Part shown: piece after piece, positions 28,931 through 35,595 of the stretch | How the letters are laid out: each line of letters opens with the position of its first letter | Numbering within the stretch: position 1 is the first letter of the stretch | Origin: Paraburkholderia aromaticivorans | GTDB taxonomy: Bacteria > Pseudomonadota > Gammaproteobacteria > Burkholderiales > Burkholderiaceae | Assembly (NCBI RefSeq): GCF_002278075.1 | Contig: NZ_CP022989.1 | Location: 310,001 to 374,000 of the forward strand | Length of the DNA: 64,000 nucleotides | Reading direction: 5' to 3' | Made by a program: the position numbers and the translations under genes | The notes under the pieces: model-generated | Seen by the model: only the letters and a program-made list of their open reading frames with translations | The model's database searches: none | Told to the model about the DNA's origin: nothing

Positions 28931-28990
28931 TCGGCGCGTCGACCCGGACGGCGGGCCTGCCCGCCGTCTTCTGAACTGGATGTCCTTCTG

Positions 28991-29314
28991 ATGCAAAACC
29001 TCACCGCTCCGGCGCTCGCCGAATGGCTCGCCGACACTTCGCGTCCCGCGCCCGTCCTGCTCGACGTGCGCGAGCCGTGGGAAATCCAGACGGCGTCCAT
29101 CGCCGGCGCCGTGTCGATCCCGATGCGTGAAATTCCCGCGCGCAGCGAAGAACTCGACGACGACGCACAGATTGTATGCGTGTGCCATCACGGCGCGCGC
29201 AGCGCCCAGGTCGCGATGTTCCTGGAATCGCGCGGCCACACCAACGTGTTCAATCTGCAAGGCGGAATCGACGCATGGTCGCGTCAGGTCGATCCGTCGG
29301 TTCCGACTTATTGA
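28991..29314 (+). CDS. Rhodanese-domain sulfurtransferase
   Basis: A 107-aa single rhodanese domain. The active-site loop is CHHGARS with catalytic Cys65, and the CH2-like motif LLDVREPWEI is at 23-32. Such proteins carry sulfane sulfur as a persulfide; the acceptor is unknown. It lies downstream of the methyltransferase gene, probably in one transcript that ends at the 10-bp hairpin just after it. Confidence 0.92.
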   Translation: MQNLTAPALAEWLADTSRPAPVLLDVREPWEIQTASIAGAVSIPMREIPARSEELDDDAQIVCVCHHGARSAQVAMFLESRGHTNVFNLQGGIDAWSRQVDPSVPTY

Positions 29315-29338
29315 TTATTCAGCCGCAATGAAGGGCTA

Positions 29339-29363
29339 GAACGGCCGTTGTTCACGGCCGTTC
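29339..29363. terminator. Perfect 10-bp hairpin after the rhodanese gene
   Basis: GAACGGCCGT-TGTTC-ACGGCCGTTC forms a perfect stem 24 nt past the stop codon. There is no T-run, so it is terminator-like rather than a classic intrinsic terminator. Confidence 0.55.
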
Positions 29364-29410
29364 CGGCGCTCGCGTGCGCGCTTTACGTGTTGCACGCGCA
29401 GGCCGCTGGC

Positions 29411-29545
29411 CTTTCCTCGCTTTCCTCGCTTTCCTCGCTTTCCTCGCTTTCTCCGCTTTCTCCGCTTTCTCCGCTTTCTCCGCTTTCTCCGCTTTCTCCG
29501 CTTTCTCCGCTTTCTCCGCTTTCTCCGCTTTCTCCGCTTTCTCCG
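29411..29545 (+). repeat. 9-bp tandem array, 15 units (4x CTTTCCTCG + 11x CTTTCTCCG)
   Basis: Fifteen uninterrupted 9-bp units form two homogeneous blocks that differ by a CT/TC swap. The plus strand is pure pyrimidine apart from one G per unit. Every frame stays open because the unit is a multiple of three, creating a spurious 96-codon frame from a TTG (29,348-29,638) that I do not call a gene. It is 5' of the DUF2844/DUF3443 locus and 141 bp before its first ATG. Confidence 0.95.
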
Positions 29546-29648
29546 CGTCCAGTTTGCCGTCTATCGCATAGCGCTAACGCAAAGGATTCATTGCGCGGCT
29601 TCAGCTATTCATTTGAGAAATTTCATACGGTTTCCTGAGCATCGCACA

Positions 29649-29665
29649 GGCACCATGCTTCGACC
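29649..29665 (+). promoter_or_regulatory. 17-bp leader element shared by both DUF2844 genes (copy 1)
   Basis: GGCACCATGCTTCGACC ends 21 bp before the DUF2844 ATG and recurs with one mismatch at 31,629-31,645, 20 bp before the second DUF2844 ATG. It contains an ATG that opens a 10-codon frame (MLRPLFGKAM) whose TGA overlaps the DUF2844 ATG as TGATG. Either the DNA/RNA element or a coupling leader peptide could be conserved. Confidence 0.45.
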
Positions 29666-29686
29666 ATTATTCGGGAAAGCCATGTG

Positions 29687-30151
29687 ATGAGATTTCTGAA
29701 GATCGCGATGCTAGCCGCAACCGTGTTGCCGCTAGCATCGCATGCAACGTTGGGCGGCGCGCCCGGCGCCGCATCCGCTCCGACCGTGCTGCGCGCCGCA
29801 GCGCAATCCGCCGTCTCGACCTCGCCTCAACCGTCGAATGCGGCCCCCTACTCCCTGCACCAGTCGATCGACGCCAACGGCGTGACCCTTCGTGAATACG
29901 TGCTGCCCGACAACGTCGTGTTCGCGGTCTCGTGGGACGGACCCATCCGTCCCGACATGACAGCGCTGCTCGGCAGCTATTTCCCCAACTTCGTCAACGC
30001 CGGGCAAAGCCGCGCGCGCGGCACGGGGCCTCTGATCGACGGCAACGACGATTTTCGCGTCGAGTCCAGCGGCCGACTGGGGCGCTTCAGCGGCATGGCA
30101 TGGCTGCCTCGCCTGATGCCCGCCGGCGTGCGTCCCGGCGATCTGCAATAA
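29687..30151 (+). CDS. DUF2844 secreted protein, copy 1
   Basis: A 154-aa exported protein of the DUF2844 family, function unknown. A Sec signal peptide ends near SHA (about residue 20). An Ala/Ser-rich spacer is followed by the conserved core DANGVTLREYVLPDNVVFAVSWDGPIRPDMTALLGSYFPNF and a C-terminal segment FSGMAWLPRLMPAGVRPGDL. The second copy at 31,666 shares most of these positions. It is followed after 28 bp by a DUF3443 lipoprotein gene, and the two families occur as a repeated pair here, so the products probably work together at the cell envelope. Confidence 0.85.
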   Translation: MRFLKIAMLAATVLPLASHATLGGAPGAASAPTVLRAAAQSAVSTSPQPSNAAPYSLHQSIDANGVTLREYVLPDNVVFAVSWDGPIRPDMTALLGSYFPNFVNAGQSRARGTGPLIDGNDDFRVESSGRLGRFSGMAWLPRLMPAGVRPGDLQ

Positions 30152-30179
30152 GGCGCTTCGAGCTACGGGAAAACAGAAC

Positions 30180-31520
30180 ATGAACGCATTGAAGAGGACA
30201 CTCTGTCTCGCAACAGCCATTGCGGGTATCGCGCTTTCCGCGTGCGGCGGCGGTGGTGGGAACGGCAGCGGCAACCAAGGCGGCAATTCCATAGGCTGGA
30301 ACGCCACGCCTGACTGGATTCCGCCACCGGGCGGCACCGGCAGTTCCGGCAACTCCGGTAATTCGGGCAACCCGACGCCGCCAGCAACCGGAGACAACAC
30401 GGTGGCGGTCCGTGTCGACACTTCAACAGGCACCGTGAACCGGCTCTTCGCAGCGGTAACGGTCTGCGCACCGGGCGCGCAAGCGGCACAGGGCGCGGGC
30501 CAGTGCGTGACGGTCGACAGGATGCTGGTGGATACCGGTTCGACGGGCGTGCGCATCGCATCCCGCGCAATCCCTACGCTGGCGCCTCTGTTGCTCACGC
30601 AAGCCGGCGCAGTCGACGATCCGGTCGGTTCGGCGCCGATTGCCGAATGCATGCCGTTTGCCTCGGGTTTCACATGGGGTTCGGTCAAGCGCGCCGACCT
30701 GACCATCGGCAGCAAGTCCGCGAGCAATATTCCGATCCAGTTGATCTCCGACGGCGCGTTCTCCACGCCGGACGATTGCATTGCACACGGCGGCGGTGAC
30801 TTGGGCGCCGCGCTCGACGCGATGGGCGTCAACGGTATTCTCGGCATCGACAACTTCACGAGCGATTCCGCGGACGCCCTGACCACCGCGATTCCCGGCA
30901 ACTATTACTACTGCCCGTCGCAGAACCGTTGCATCAGCACGCGCATGCAGGCAAGCCAGGAAGTCATGAACCCGGTTGCCGGATTCGCCAGGGACAATAA
31001 CGGTACGATCATCCGTCTGCCCGCCGTGCCAGCGGCCGGCCAGGCGACCGTTACGGGGCTATTGGTGTTCGGCATCGGCACCCAGCCGAATAATGCGTTG
31101 CCGGCCAATGCGACCGTCGTGACCGTGGACAAATACGGCATGTTCACGACGCAGTACCAAGGGCGTGTGTTCAATCGAAGCGCGATCGACAGCGGCACCA
31201 TGAGCTACGCTTTTCCGGATAGTACGATTCCCGTCTCCGCCACGGGCTTGTACACGCCGACCGCCACGCTGAACCTCACGGCAACGATCGACCCGACCAA
31301 CGGAAAAAGCGCGCCGCTCCAGATGCCATTCTCGGTCGGCAACGCCGCCAGGCTGATGGCAAACGGCTACGCGGCGTTCGACAACATCGGTCAGTACTTC
31401 ACGAGCAGCCACAACAATATGTTCCTGTGGGGCCTGCCGTTCTTCTATGGCCGCGATGTCTATACGGTAATTGGAAACGCGAAGGTCGGCAACCAGACCG
31501 GACCGTTCGTCGCGTTCTAA
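30180..31520 (+). CDS. DUF3443 lipoprotein with pepsin-like twin Asp motifs, copy 1
   Basis: A 446-aa predicted lipoprotein: signal peptide with lipobox LSAC (Cys about 22), then a Gly/Ser/Asn-rich linker (about 23-70). The body contains MLVDTGSTG with Asp118 and SAIDSGTMS with Asp337, resembling the two catalytic D-T/S-G-S/T loops of bilobal aspartic peptidases. The segment LWGLPFFYGRDVYTVIG near the C-terminus resembles the pepsin ILGDxFxRxYYTVFD stretch. DUF3443 is formally of unknown function; the protease-like reading is mine. Conserved cysteines (VTVC, GQCV, AEC, YYYC) suggest disulfides. It pairs with the DUF2844 gene before it. Confidence 0.82.
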   Translation: MNALKRTLCLATAIAGIALSACGGGGGNGSGNQGGNSIGWNATPDWIPPPGGTGSSGNSGNSGNPTPPATGDNTVAVRVDTSTGTVNRLFAAVTVCAPGAQAAQGAGQCVTVDRMLVDTGSTGVRIASRAIPTLAPLLLTQAGAVDDPVGSAPIAECMPFASGFTWGSVKRADLTIGSKSASNIPIQLISDGAFSTPDDCIAHGGGDLGAALDAMGVNGILGIDNFTSDSADALTTAIPGNYYYCPSQNRCISTRMQASQEVMNPVAGFARDNNGTIIRLPAVPAAGQATVTGLLVFGIGTQPNNALPANATVVTVDKYGMFTTQYQGRVFNRSAIDSGTMSYAFPDSTIPVSATGLYTPTATLNLTATIDPTNGKSAPLQMPFSVGNAARLMANGYAAFDNIGQYFTSSHNNMFLWGLPFFYGRDVYTVIGNAKVGNQTGPFVAF

Positions 31521-31628
31521 CGACTAAGTGGTCGACTGGCTCAGGAGACGCTGCGCTACTACAGCGTCTCCTTACGCCCTTTCCGATTTTGGTTCAGACC
31601 TTTCCGACAATCCCAATAACGCCCCGCT

Positions 31629-31645
31629 GGCACCATGCTCCGACC
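31629..31645 (+). promoter_or_regulatory. 17-bp leader element shared by both DUF2844 genes (copy 2)
   Basis: GGCACCATGCTCCGACC, 16/17 identical to the element before the first DUF2844 gene and at nearly the same distance from the ATG. Here the contained ATG opens MLRPVF and does not stop at the DUF2844 start, so the nucleotide sequence rather than a coupled peptide may be what is kept. Confidence 0.45.
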
Positions 31646-31665
31646 TGTTTTTGAGGAGCAATGTG

Positions 31666-32157
31666 ATGAATCTCGTGAAGGTTGCGCTGGCTGCGGCGGC
31701 TCTGGCTCCGCTCGCGTCGTATGCGGCGCTGGGTGCCGCGCCGGGTGCGGGAGTGGCGCCGCAACCATTGCTCCGTGCGGCAACCTCTAACGCCGCTTCC
31801 GCATCAATTTCAACTTCCACTTCCACTTCCACTTCCACTTCCACTTCCGTGGCCTACACCGTGCGCGCGTCGCGTGACGCCAACGGCGTGATCGTGCGCG
31901 AATACGTGTTGCCGTCGAACGTTGTCTTTGCTGTCACGTGGGACGGCCCGGTGCGGCCGGATATGAGCGCGCTGCTCGGCAGCTATTTGCCCAACGCCGT
32001 AGCCGCCAGCGCGATGCGGGCTCGTGGCACGGGGCCGTTGATCGAGCGCAACGGCGACTTTCAGATCGAGTCAGCAGGCGCGCCCGGACACGCCACAGGC
32101 AAGGCGTTCCTGCCGCGCCTCGTCCCCACCAATGTTCGCGTGGAAGATCTGCAATGA
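31666..32157 (+). CDS. DUF2844 secreted protein, copy 2
   Basis: A 163-aa paralogue of the DUF2844 protein upstream, with signal peptide ending about SYA and the same core ([40 protein letters not shown]). It differs in the spacer, where six perfect ACTTCC repeats encode an Ser-Thr run. Its stop overlaps a potential ATG of the next frame (ATGA), and the following DUF3443 gene starts within 33 bp, so the pair is coupled. The frame is open further upstream, but the signal peptide fixes the ATG at 31,666. Confidence 0.85.
   Translation: MNLVKVALAAAALAPLASYAALGAAPGAGVAPQPLLRAATSNAASASISTSTSTSTSTSTSVAYTVRASRDANGVIVREYVLPSNVVFAVTWDGPVRPDMSALLGSYLPNAVAASAMRARGTGPLIERNGDFQIESAGAPGHATGKAFLPRLVPTNVRVEDLQ
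31813..31848 (+). repeat. Hexanucleotide array (6x ACTTCC) inside DUF2844 copy 2
   Basis: Six perfect 6-bp units code for alternating Ser and Thr in the spacer between signal peptide and core. Length changes would stay in frame and only alter the linker. Confidence 0.9.
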
Positions 32158-32189
32158 AGCCGCGGCGCGACTCACCAATCACAGGAAAC

Positions 32190-33740
32190 ATGAAGACATT
32201 CAATCCATCCGTTTGCTTCGCCATCCTGACTGTTAGCGCAGTGCTGTCCGCCTGCGGGGGCGGCGGGAGCGAGAGCGGTGACGCGAACGCGACACAAGAC
32301 AAGGGCAAGCCGGCACCGGTCACGCCGACGCCGGGTTCTGCGCCGTCGCCAAGCCCCTCTTCGAGCCCAATGCCGACGCCAGTTCCAGCACCGGCGCCCG
32401 CGCCGACACCGAGCCCTGCTCCAATGCCGAGTCCGAGCCCGGCCCCGAGGCCCGTTCCGACACCGAGTCCCGCGCCGATGTCGAGCCCCAACCCGGCGCC
32501 AAGGCCCGTTCCGAGTCCGACTCCGAGTCCCGCCCCGACTCCGACACCGACTCCGACTCCGACTCCTACACCGACTCCTACGCCAACCCCAACCCCATCG
32601 CCGACGCCATCCCCCACGGCCGACATCAACACCGTCCCGATCACCGTCGCGCGGTGGACGGGCGACTACGCCAACCAGCCGTACGTCACCGTCACGATCT
32701 GCATCCCTGGCGTACAAGGCGCGAACCAATGCGCGACGATCGACCACATGCTGGTCGACACCGGCTCGGCAGGCGTGCGCGTGCTGGCGAGCGCACTGGG
32801 TCCGGCGCTCACAGGTCGCTTGCCCGCCCAGACCGGCGCCACCGACGATCCCACCAGCGCAGCGCCGATCGCCCAATGCGCGCAGTTTGCCTCGGGTTAC
32901 GCGTGGGGGCCCATCAGGCGCGCCGACGTGACGATCGGCGGCAAGGCGGCCGGCAACCTGCCGATCCAGGTCATCGGCGACGGCGCGTATGTCACGCCTG
33001 CCGACTGCGCATCGGTGGGTCTCGGGAACATCGGCACGGTGACCGATCTAGGCGCCAACGGCGTGGTCGGCGTCGGTTCAGCGGTGCGCGACTTTCCGCT
33101 CGCGGCTCAAACGGCGTTATCGGCAACTTACTACTACTGCCCGTCCACGGGTTCGTGCAAAGGCACCCGCGTGCCGCTCGACACGCAGGTCATGAATCCA
33201 GTCGCCGCTTTCACATCGGACAACAACGGTACGATCATCCGTCTGCCCGCATTGCCGGCCGGCGGTCAGGCGAGCGCGACCGGCGAACTGGTGTTCGGCA
33301 TCGGCACGCAGCAGAACAATCGGCTGCCGTCGGCGGCCCATATCATCCCGCTCGACAGCAACGGCTTCTTCACGACCACCTATAAAGGTGCGGTGTTCGC
33401 GAGAGGCGTGCTGGACAGCGGGTCGAACACGAACACTTTCCAGGATCGCGCGATCCCGTTCGACCCGTGGAGACGCTACACGCCACCGACTCCTCTCAGC
33501 TTGTCCGCTCTGCTCAAACCCGGCAGCGGCGCGACGGTGCCCGTGACGGTGCCGTTCCAGGTCGCCAACACGGCCGGCCTGATGAACGGCCCCTACGCCG
33601 CGCACGACGATCTTCCCGTCTACACATCGCTTTCCAGTTACTTCATCTGGGGCCTGCCCTTCTTCTTCGGCCGCGACGTATTCACCGGCTTGAACGGCGC
33701 GCAGATCGGCGCGCAGACCGGACCCTTCGTCGCGTTCTAG
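32190..33740 (+). CDS. DUF3443 lipoprotein with pepsin-like twin Asp motifs and Pro-Thr-Ser stalk, copy 2
   Basis: A 516-aa predicted lipoprotein, paralogue of the protein at 30,180. The lipobox is LSAC (Cys22). Residues about 40-143 form a Pro/Thr/Ser/Ala stalk that the first copy lacks. The body has MLVDTGSAG with Asp190 and VLDSGSNTN with Asp409. The two Asp are 219 residues apart, exactly as in copy 1. The C-terminal [19 protein letters not shown] and final TGPFVAF are also shared. I start at ATG 32,190, where the signal peptide begins; an ATG at 32,154 overlaps the previous stop. An outer-membrane- or inner-membrane-anchored, stalked enzyme or binding protein is inferred. Confidence 0.82.
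   Translation: MKTFNPSVCFAILTVSAVLSACGGGGSESGDANATQDKGKPAPVTPTPGSAPSPSPSSSPMPTPVPAPAPAPTPSPAPMPSPSPAPRPVPTPSPAPMSSPNPAPRPVPSPTPSPAPTPTPTPTPTPTPTPTPTPTPSPTPSPTADINTVPITVARWTGDYANQPYVTVTICIPGVQGANQCATIDHMLVDTGSAGVRVLASALGPALTGRLPAQTGATDDPTSAAPIAQCAQFASGYAWGPIRRADVTIGGKAAGNLPIQVIGDGAYVTPADCASVGLGNIGTVTDLGANGVVGVGSAVRDFPLAAQTALSATYYYCPSTGSCKGTRVPLDTQVMNPVAAFTSDNNGTIIRLPALPAGGQASATGELVFGIGTQQNNRLPSAAHIIPLDSNGFFTTTYKGAVFARGVLDSGSNTNTFQDRAIPFDPWRRYTPPTPLSLSALLKPGSGATVPVTVPFQVANTAGLMNGPYAAHDDLPVYTSLSSYFIWGLPFFFGRDVFTGLNGAQIGAQTGPFVAF
32322..32618 (+). repeat. Imperfect Pro-Thr/Pro-Ser/Pro-Ala coding repeat (stalk of DUF3443 copy 2)
   Basis: About 300 bp of 6-, 12- and 36-bp imperfect units (CCGACT/CCGACA, CCGAGT, GCGCCG) encode a PxPx stalk of roughly 100 residues. 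The region is prone to slippage and gives high-scoring but false open frames on the other strand. Confidence 0.85.
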
Positions 33741-33899
33741 GCGCGACCACCTTGCACGTTTGATCGCCTCGCGTCAGTGAAGCCAGAGCACGGCGCATGC
33801 ACAAAGGCGCGGCGGACATGCACCGCCGACGCCCGTTGGCGGATACGCGCGCTTCGTTGCGGCGCGGCACGCACCCGAACGAGGCGCGGGGTTCGATCC

Positions 33900-33916
33900 T
33901 GCACCAATTTTGCGCC
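33900..33916. promoter_or_regulatory. NtrC-like upstream element of the urt promoter
   Basis: TGCACCAATTTTGCGCC is 14/17 identical to an element at 41,359-41,375 that also stands upstream of a sigma-54 promoter. The left half is a perfect NtrC half-site (consensus TGCACC-N5-GGTGCA), the right half is degenerate. It lies about 93 bp before the -24 box, a normal distance for an enhancer. Confidence 0.6.
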
Positions 33917-33992
33917 GTAACACGCATCGGGCGGCGGCCCCCCAGCCGCGCCGCAGCATGCCATCCCCGTCCTTCAAGTCGAATTTACTGCA

Positions 33993-34008
33993 TGGCATGT
34001 GGCTTGCA
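33993..34008 (+). promoter_or_regulatory. Sigma-54 promoter of urtABCDE-ureD
   Basis: TGGCATGTGGCTTGCA matches the -24/-12 consensus TGGCAYR-N4-TTGCW, with the invariant GG and GC separated by exactly 10 bp. Transcription would start near 34,019, about 78 nt before the urtA ATG. The 250 bp between the DUF3443 stop and this site hold the NtrC-like element and no gene. Confidence 0.85.
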
Positions 34009-34096
34009 GTACACAAGCGGCAAGTCATGCGGGATAAGCCCTGCTGGCTGAAATCGACGCCCATAAACAGTCACCATCAATGGCAAGGGGATATAC

Positions 34097-35395
34097 ATGA
34101 AACGTCGCAGTCTGTTGAAGTTCGGCTCCATGTCGGGCGCGCTGGCGCTTGCTGGTCAGGTTCCGTTTGCCCACGCGCAGTCGGGCAGCGGCCCGATCAA
34201 GGTCGGTATCCTGCATTCGCTGTCGGGCACGATGGCGATCTCCGAAACCTCTCTCAAAGACACTGCGTTGATGACCATTGCGGACATCAACAAGAACGGC
34301 GGCGTGATGGGCCGTCAACTGGAGCCGGTGGTGGTCGACCCGGCGTCGAACTGGCCGCTCTTCGCTGAAAAAGCGCGTCAGCTGATCACGCAGGACAAGT
34401 GCGCCGTGGTGTTCGGCTGCTGGACTTCGGTGTCGCGCAAATCGGTGCTGCCGGTGTTCGAGGAACTGAACGGCCTGCTGTTCTACCCGGTGCAGTACGA
34501 AGGCGAGGAAATGTCGCGCAACGTGTTCTACACGGGCGCAGCGCCGAATCAGCAGGCGATTCCGGCGACCGAATACCTGATGAGCGCGGAAGGCGGCGGC
34601 GCCAAGCGCTTCTTCCTGCTGGGCACCGATTATGTGTACCCGCGCACGACCAACAAGATCCTGCGCGCGTTCCTCAAGTCGAAGGGCGTCCAGGAAGCCG
34701 ACATTCAGGAGGTCTATACGCCGTTCGGCCACAGCGACTACCAGACCATCGTCGCGAACATCAAGACTTTCTCGCAAGGCGGCAAGACCGCGGTGATCTC
34801 GACGGTGAACGGCGACTCGAACGTGCCGTTCTACAAGGAGCTGGGCAACCAGGGGCTGAAGGCGTCGGACGTGCCCGTGGTCGCCTTCTCGGTCGGCGAG
34901 GAAGAACTGCGCGGCATCGATACGAAGCCGCTGGTCGGCAACCTCGCGGCGTGGAACTACTTCATGTCGCTGCGCAATCCGGCCAACGAAAAGTTCAAGA
35001 AACAATGGGCCGCATGGGTCGCGCAGAACAACCTGCCGGGCGGCACCAAGCGCGTGACCAACGACCCGATGGAAGCCACCTTCGTCGGCATCCATATGTG
35101 GAAGCAGGCGGTCGAGAAGGCCAAGAGCACCGAAGTCGACAAGGTGCGCGTGGCGATGGTCGGCCAGACCTTCGCGGCGCCCTCGGGTTTCACACTCGAA
35201 ATGGACGGCAATCACCACCTGCACAAGCCGGTGATGATCGGTGAAGTGCGCGCCGACGGCCAGTTCAACGTGGTATGGCGGACCAAGACCGCGATTCGCG
35301 CGCAGCCGTGGAGCCCGTTCATTGCCGGCAATTCGAGCAAGCCGGACGTGGTCAGCTCGATCCCGGCGTTCCTGAAGCGCTCGCGCGTCGCCTGA
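34097..35395 (+). CDS. urtA: Urea ABC transporter substrate-binding protein
   Basis: A 432-aa periplasmic urea receptor. The N-terminus MKRRSLLKFGSMSGALALAG has a twin-arginine-like pattern, suggesting export by Tat. The mature fold starts IKVGILHSLSGTMAISETSL, with FGCWTSVSRKSVLPVFEELN and LFYPVQYEGEE characteristic of UrtA rather than LivK. A strong AAGGGG site precedes the ATG. It is first gene of the urt operon behind the sigma-54 promoter and is followed by a hairpin. Confidence 0.95.
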   Translation: MKRRSLLKFGSMSGALALAGQVPFAHAQSGSGPIKVGILHSLSGTMAISETSLKDTALMTIADINKNGGVMGRQLEPVVVDPASNWPLFAEKARQLITQDKCAVVFGCWTSVSRKSVLPVFEELNGLLFYPVQYEGEEMSRNVFYTGAAPNQQAIPATEYLMSAEGGGAKRFFLLGTDYVYPRTTNKILRAFLKSKGVQEADIQEVYTPFGHSDYQTIVANIKTFSQGGKTAVISTVNGDSNVPFYKELGNQGLKASDVPVVAFSVGEEELRGIDTKPLVGNLAAWNYFMSLRNPANEKFKKQWAAWVAQNNLPGGTKRVTNDPMEATFVGIHMWKQAVEKAKSTEVDKVRVAMVGQTFAAPSGFTLEMDGNHHLHKPVMIGEVRADGQFNVVWRTKTAIRAQPWSPFIAGNSSKPDVVSSIPAFLKRSRVA

Positions 35396-35400
35396 GCGAA

Positions 35401-35441
35401 CGGCGTGCCGTGACGGCGACGTCTGCCGGCATGGCACGCCG
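35401..35441 (+). terminator. Intercistronic hairpin between urtA and urtB
   Basis: Arms of 17 nt (35,401-35,417 and 35,425-35,441) pair with one G-U and one mismatch around a 7-nt loop, directly after the urtA stop, with no T-run. Such structures commonly protect the abundant binding-protein message and reduce transcription into the permease genes. Confidence 0.6.
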
Positions 35442-35595
35442 ATGCAAGCCCGCGACAGGCGCGGCCACCGCGTCTGCGTTCGTGCCGTGATCCGGCGTCG
35501 CGACGCACGACTTTCGCGCGCAGCAACTCGACGGCGCGGCCGCGGCGCTTGCCCACATGCCGCGCCGCCCTGCCGGTTTTTCTTCAAAGGCCACC

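Noticed and set aside
29348..29638. 96-codon frame rich in Ser-Leu-Ser/Pro-Leu-Ser
   Set aside because: It exists only because the 9-bp repeat keeps all frames open. It starts at TTG inside a hairpin and has no ribosome binding site.
31934..32644. Gly/Val-rich 236-codon antisense frame opposite the Pro-Thr stalk
   Set aside because: It is the complement of the repetitive stalk of DUF3443 copy 2, and the signal peptide and conserved core on the plus strand decide the coding strand.
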